In this document: positions 60,776 through 64,000 of the stretch, one piece after another | How positions within the stretch are numbered: position 1 is the first letter of the stretch | How the letters are laid out: every line of letters starts with the position of its first letter | DNA from: Roseiarcus sp963805295 | Lineage (GTDB): Bacteria; Pseudomonadota; Alphaproteobacteria; Rhizobiales; Beijerinckiaceae | Length of the DNA: 64,000 nucleotides | Assembly: GCA_963805295.1 (NCBI GenBank) | Contig: CAWDTW010000069.1 | Coordinates: 1-64,000, forward strand | Direction: 5' to 3' | The notes under the pieces: model-generated | Told to the model about the DNA's origin: nothing | Database searches by the model: none | The model's input: only the letters and a program-made list of their open reading frames with translations | Translations under genes and position numbers: made by a program

Positions 60776-60794
60776 CGACTCGCTCCCTCAGGCT

Positions 60795-61535
60795 TCAGGA
60801 GACCTTCTCGCTCGACAAGACGTTCTCGCTCGACAGATGATGATCGATCTGGCGCGAGAGGATCGACGAGAATTCGTCGGCGAAGCTTTCGAGCCGCGCC
60901 TGCGCCTTCGCCACGTCCCCCTGGAATTTGTTGTAAGCGATGAGCGCAGGAATCGCGGCGAAGAGGCCGATGGCGGTCGCGAGCAGCGCCTCGGCGATGC
61001 CCGGCGCGACGACCACGAGCGAGGTGTTCTTCGAGGTCGCGATCGACTGGAACGAGTTCATGATGCCGAACACCGTGCCGAAGAGGCCGATGAACGGCGC
61101 GGTCGAGGCGACGGTCGCGAGAACCAGCAGGTTGGATTCGAGCCGCTCGACCTCGCGCGCGATCGAGACGTCGAGAACCTTGTCGATGCGCGCGTGCAAT
61201 CCGCGGAAGGAGGCCGCCGCCTGCTGGAACGAGCGCTTCCACTCGCGCATGGCGGCCACAAACAGCGCCGCGGCGCCGGCGTTCGACTGGTCCGACAGCG
61301 ACCCGTAGAGCTCCTCGAGCGACCGGCCGGACCAGAACACCTGCTCGAAATTTTCCATCTCGCCGCGAAACTTATGGAAACGGCGGGTCTTGTCGAAGAT
61401 GATGGTCCAGCACCACAGAGACGCGAGAAAGAGGCCGAGCATCACCGCCTTGACGACGATGTGGGCGGACCAGAACATCTCCAAGATGCTGGTGTCCGGA
61501 GTTGCGGCTGCGGCGGCTACGTCGGCAGGATTCAT
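60795..61535 (-). CDS. tolQ: Tol-Pal motor protein TolQ
   Basis: 246 residues, first gene of the operon in this window. Three membrane helices as in MotA/ExbB: IVVKAVMLGLFLASLWCWTI near the N-terminus, LLVLATVASTAPFIGLFGTV and IAEALLATAIGLFAAIPALI. The family motif TAPFIGLFGTVFGIMNSFQ is complete. TolQ and TolR form the stator that energises TolA. YbgC, commonly upstream, is absent. Confidence 0.95.
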   Translation of the reverse strand: MNPADVAAAAATPDTSILEMFWSAHIVVKAVMLGLFLASLWCWTIIFDKTRRFHKFRGEMENFEQVFWSGRSLEELYGSLSDQSNAGAAALFVAAMREWKRSFQQAAASFRGLHARIDKVLDVSIAREVERLESNLLVLATVASTAPFIGLFGTVFGIMNSFQSIATSKNTSLVVVAPGIAEALLATAIGLFAAIPALIAYNKFQGDVAKAQARLESFADEFSSILSRQIDHHLSSENVLSSEKVS

Positions 61536-61892
61536 GGGCGTAACGGAACCTTTTTTGCGGACGGGGCCGCACGATGGGGGCGGCGGAACTTGGAATTGGG
61601 GCGGGGTCTGCCTGCCAAATCGGCCGAAACTTGGGCTGGGGCGGGCGACGGCGGGGCCCGAGTTTGTCGAAGCGATTTAAGCCTCTGATAGCGTTAAGAG
61701 CGAGTTACCTCAGGTCGCCGTCTGTGAAAATCGAAATAACGGGCGGCGAACAGGGAGGCCGGGTCGGGTTCCGGGGTCGGCGGCGCCTCGAACCGCCATT
61801 CGCCGTTCGCCGTTTCGCCTCCCTACCCAAACGGCGGCGCCGCCGTTATCGTGGCGCCGGCGCGCGCGGTTCGGCGCCATGGAGGTCAATGG
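61536..61892. other. divergent region between tolQ and puuD
   Basis: No gene supported. It should hold the tol promoter (minus) and puuD promoter (plus). GGAGGT at 61881-61886 is the puuD ribosome-binding site, six bases before its ATG. Confidence 0.5.
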
Positions 61893-63134
61893 ATGGGGGC
61901 GCTGGGAGCCTACGCCTGGGAATGGGGTTCGGCCCTCATCCGCTGGCTGCATGTGACGGCGGCGATCGCCTGGATCGGCGGATCGTTCTTCTTCATGCAT
62001 CTCGACGCGTCGCTGCGCAAACGCGCCGGCGACAATCCGGCGCTCGCCGGCGTCTCGTGGCAGGTGCACGGCGGCGGCTTCTATGAGATGAGCAAGTATG
62101 CGCTCGCGCCGGCCTCGCTGCCCGACGAGCTCATCTGGCACAAATGGCAGTCCTACTGGACCTGGATCAGCGGCTTCGCGCTGCTCTGCTGGGTCTATTA
62201 CGGCCAGTCGTCGTTTTTTCTCATCGACCCGGCCGTCATGCCGCTCGAGCCCTGGCAGGCGGCGCTGATCGGCATCGGCGCGCTGGCGCTCGGCTGGATC
62301 GTCTATGATCTTCTCTGCCGCTCGCCGCTCGGGAAGAACGACGCGCTCCTCGCCCTCGTCGGCTTCGGGTATGTCGTCGCGACAAGCTGGGTGTTCACGC
62401 TGGTCTTCTCCGGCCGCGGAGCGCTCATCCACACCGGGGCGCTGATGGCGACGATGATGACCGCCAACGTATTCTTCGTCATCATGCCGAACCAGCGCAA
62501 GAGCGTCGCCGCGCTCATCGCCGGCCAGAAGCCCGACCCGAAATGGGTGAAGACGTCCAAGACGCGCTCGACGCACAACAATTACATCACGCTTCCCGTC
62601 CTCTTCCTGATGCTGTCGAACCATTACCCGATGACGTTCTCCAACCCGAGAGTCATTCCGGCGCTCGTCACCTGCGTCATCGTCGCCGGCGCGCTGGTTC
62701 GCTACTTCTATAACGTCTGGCACCTCGATCATGCGAAGGCGCCCTGGTGGGCCTGGGCGGTCGCCGCGCTCGCCATCATCGGCGCGTTCGGCTTCGCCGC
62801 GACCGCCTCGCCGGGAATGCGTGGTCTCATGGGCCTCGCGCAGCTGCCGGCCGCGGTCGCTGGCGTGAATGGACCCAAAGCGCCGCCGGAAGTCGTCGAC
62901 ATCGTGCAGTTGCGCTGCATGATGTGCCATGCGGCCGAGCCGATGGAAGAGATCGGCGAAGCGCCGAAGGGCGTTCTGCTCGACACGCCCGAGCATATCG
63001 CGCGCTTCGCCACGGCGATCCGGATGCAGGCGGTGCTGACCCATGCGATGCCGCCGAACAACTACAGCCAGATGACGGACGAGGAGCGGGCCGTCCTCGC
63101 GCGCTGGCTCGAACTCGATCTGGCCGAGAAGTGA
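61893..63134 (+). CDS. puuD: membrane urate oxidase PuuD with C-terminal cytochrome c domain
   Basis: 413 residues. About eight membrane helices (WLHVTAAIAWIGGSFFFMHL with the conserved HVTAA and H; YWTWISGFALLCWVYYGQ; NYITLPVLFLMLSNHYPM; RYFYNVWHLDHA) form the DUF989/PuuD domain that oxidises urate to 5-hydroxyisourate. The soluble tail carries a haem c motif C342-x2-C345-H (VQLRCMMCHAAEP), which would pass electrons to the respiratory chain. The ATG chosen has GGAGGT upstream. Coupled to the following amidohydrolase by a GTGA overlap. Confidence 0.93.
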   Translation: MGALGAYAWEWGSALIRWLHVTAAIAWIGGSFFFMHLDASLRKRAGDNPALAGVSWQVHGGGFYEMSKYALAPASLPDELIWHKWQSYWTWISGFALLCWVYYGQSSFFLIDPAVMPLEPWQAALIGIGALALGWIVYDLLCRSPLGKNDALLALVGFGYVVATSWVFTLVFSGRGALIHTGALMATMMTANVFFVIMPNQRKSVAALIAGQKPDPKWVKTSKTRSTHNNYITLPVLFLMLSNHYPMTFSNPRVIPALVTCVIVAGALVRYFYNVWHLDHAKAPWWAWAVAALAIIGAFGFAATASPGMRGLMGLAQLPAAVAGVNGPKAPPEVVDIVQLRCMMCHAAEPMEEIGEAPKGVLLDTPEHIARFATAIRMQAVLTHAMPPNNYSQMTDEERAVLARWLELDLAEK

Positions 63135-64000
63135 CCGGGCGCGGTCTTTCCGACGCCGATCTCGCGGCCGGCGCGAAGCTGATGGCGCGGCTCGACGCGT
63201 TTGCGGCCTTCACCGACGAGCCGGGGCGCCTGACGCGGCTCTTTCTCTCCGAGGCGCATCGGCGCGCGGCGCAGGCCTTCATCGGCTGGTGCGCGGAGGC
63301 CGGGCTCGAGGCGAGGATCGACGCGGCCGGCAACGTCGTCGCGCGCTACGAGGGCAGACGGGCCGGCGCGCCGGCGCTGATGCTGGGCTCGCATATCGAC
63401 ACGGTGCGCGACGCCGGCCGCTACGACGGCAATTACGGCGCGCTCGCCGCGCTCGCCGTGGTCGAGGCGCTCGCCGCGCGACGGGAACGGCTGGCCCATG
63501 CCGTCGAAATCGTCGCTTTCGGCGACGAGGAGGGCGTGCGCTTTCGCATGACGCTGACCGGTTCTCGCGCGCTCGCCGGAACCTACCCCGAGGATGCGCT
63601 CGACCAGAGGGACGCCGCCGGCGTCGCCATGCGCGAAGCTCTGAAGGCGTTCGGCGGCGATCCGGGGAAAGCCGGTTCGATCCGCGCCGACAACGTCGCC
63701 GCCTTTGTCGAGGCGCATATCGAACAGGGGCCGGTGCTCGAGGCGGAAGGCCTGCCGATCGGCGTCGTCACCGCCATCAAAGGCGCGACGAGGCTCGAAA
63801 TCGCCGTCGACGGGACGGCCGGCCACGCCGGCGCGACGCCGATGGCGCTCCGCCGCGACGCCCTGGCGGCCGCCGCGGAAATGGCGTTGGCGATCGAGGC
63901 GCGCGCCCGCGCCGAGCCCGAACTCGTCGCCACCGTCGGGCGGATGGAAGTCTGGCCCGGCGCGACCAACGTCATTCCCGGTCATGCGCAGTTCTCCATC
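63131..64000 (+). CDS. M20-family amidohydrolase (allantoate amidohydrolase type), runs off the window
   Basis: 290 residues visible, no stop yet. GTG start in the puuD stop. Di-metal peptidase-like motifs: metal ligand H in LMLGSHIDTVRDAGRYDG, the E-E pair in FGDEEGVRFRMTLTGSR, H in FVEAHIEQGPVLEAEG, and the dimerisation domain GTAGHAGATPMALRRDALA. Members remove carbamoyl groups from allantoate or related N-carbamoyl amino acids, yielding ureidoglycolate; with PuuD this is purine (urate) catabolism. Exact substrate depends on the missing C-terminal part. Confidence 0.87.
   Translation, partial: MTGRGLSDADLAAGAKLMARLDAFAAFTDEPGRLTRLFLSEAHRRAAQAFIGWCAEAGLEARIDAAGNVVARYEGRRAGAPALMLGSHIDTVRDAGRYDGNYGALAALAVVEALAARRERLAHAVEIVAFGDEEGVRFRMTLTGSRALAGTYPEDALDQRDAAGVAMREALKAFGGDPGKAGSIRADNVAAFVEAHIEQGPVLEAEGLPIGVVTAIKGATRLEIAVDGTAGHAGATPMALRRDALAAAAEMALAIEARARAEPELVATVGRMEVWPGATNVIPGHAQFSI

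Overview
The window is high-GC DNA that reads like a chromosomal segment of an alphaproteobacterium, most likely order Hyphomicrobiales (Beijerinckiaceae/Methylocystaceae-like). The clues are a nadABC operon headed by a NadQ-type regulator, a class I PHA synthase, a Tol operon, a PuuD-type urate oxidase with a cytochrome c tail, a type III ornithine decarboxylase and many small secreted proteins. The species is inferred from gene content and style only; there is no rRNA or tRNA gene in the window to confirm it.

Layout. 0-15.3 kb is accessory DNA: a SPOR protein, an IS4 remnant, a TumE/TumA-type toxin-antitoxin pair, integrase and resolvase stumps, a truncated IS21, an intact IS630, an AT-richer two-gene membrane module of unknown function, an IS701, and a tightly coupled cassette (HTH protein, a 49-residue ORF, a 92-residue ORF, a RepA-like AAA ATPase) whose last gene is cut by the IS701. 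15.7-17.5 kb is phaC. 17.8-25.3 kb holds secreted proteins, an IS1595, a tyrosine integrase, a GIY-YIG nuclease and a HigB stump. 25.5-32.7 kb is core: a membrane protein, nadQ-nadABC with two palindromic operators, and an Acg-type nitroreductase. 33-38 kb is a scrap-yard: HTH protein, iteron-like repeats, two related inverted small elements, a group II intron 5' end, an ISNCY remnant, a LexA-like HTH, an IS1380 remnant. 38.5-50.4 kb alternates core genes (HAD phosphatase, ettA, substrate-binding protein, phosphoesterase, S49 peptidase) with toxin-antitoxin loci and an intact ISAzo13. 50.5-64 kb is mostly core: NUDIX, ornithine decarboxylase, an iron-uptake-like cluster, DUF2189, tolQRA-lipoprotein-tolB, and puuD with an M20 amidohydrolase running off the edge.

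How the genes work together: nadA-nadB-nadC make nicotinate mononucleotide from aspartate, repressed by NadQ; tolQRAB link inner and outer membranes, here with an extra lipoprotein carrying a second copy of the TolA C-terminal domain; the beta-barrel, cupredoxin and FTR1 genes look like an iron (or other metal) import unit; PuuD and the amidohydrolase are successive parts of purine (urate to allantoin/allantoate) breakdown.

A caution for the reader: about ten otherwise well-formed genes are broken by single-base frameshifts, including conserved housekeeping-type ones. This pattern suggests residual indel errors in the assembly as much as true gene decay, so several entries called pseudogene may be intact in the organism.
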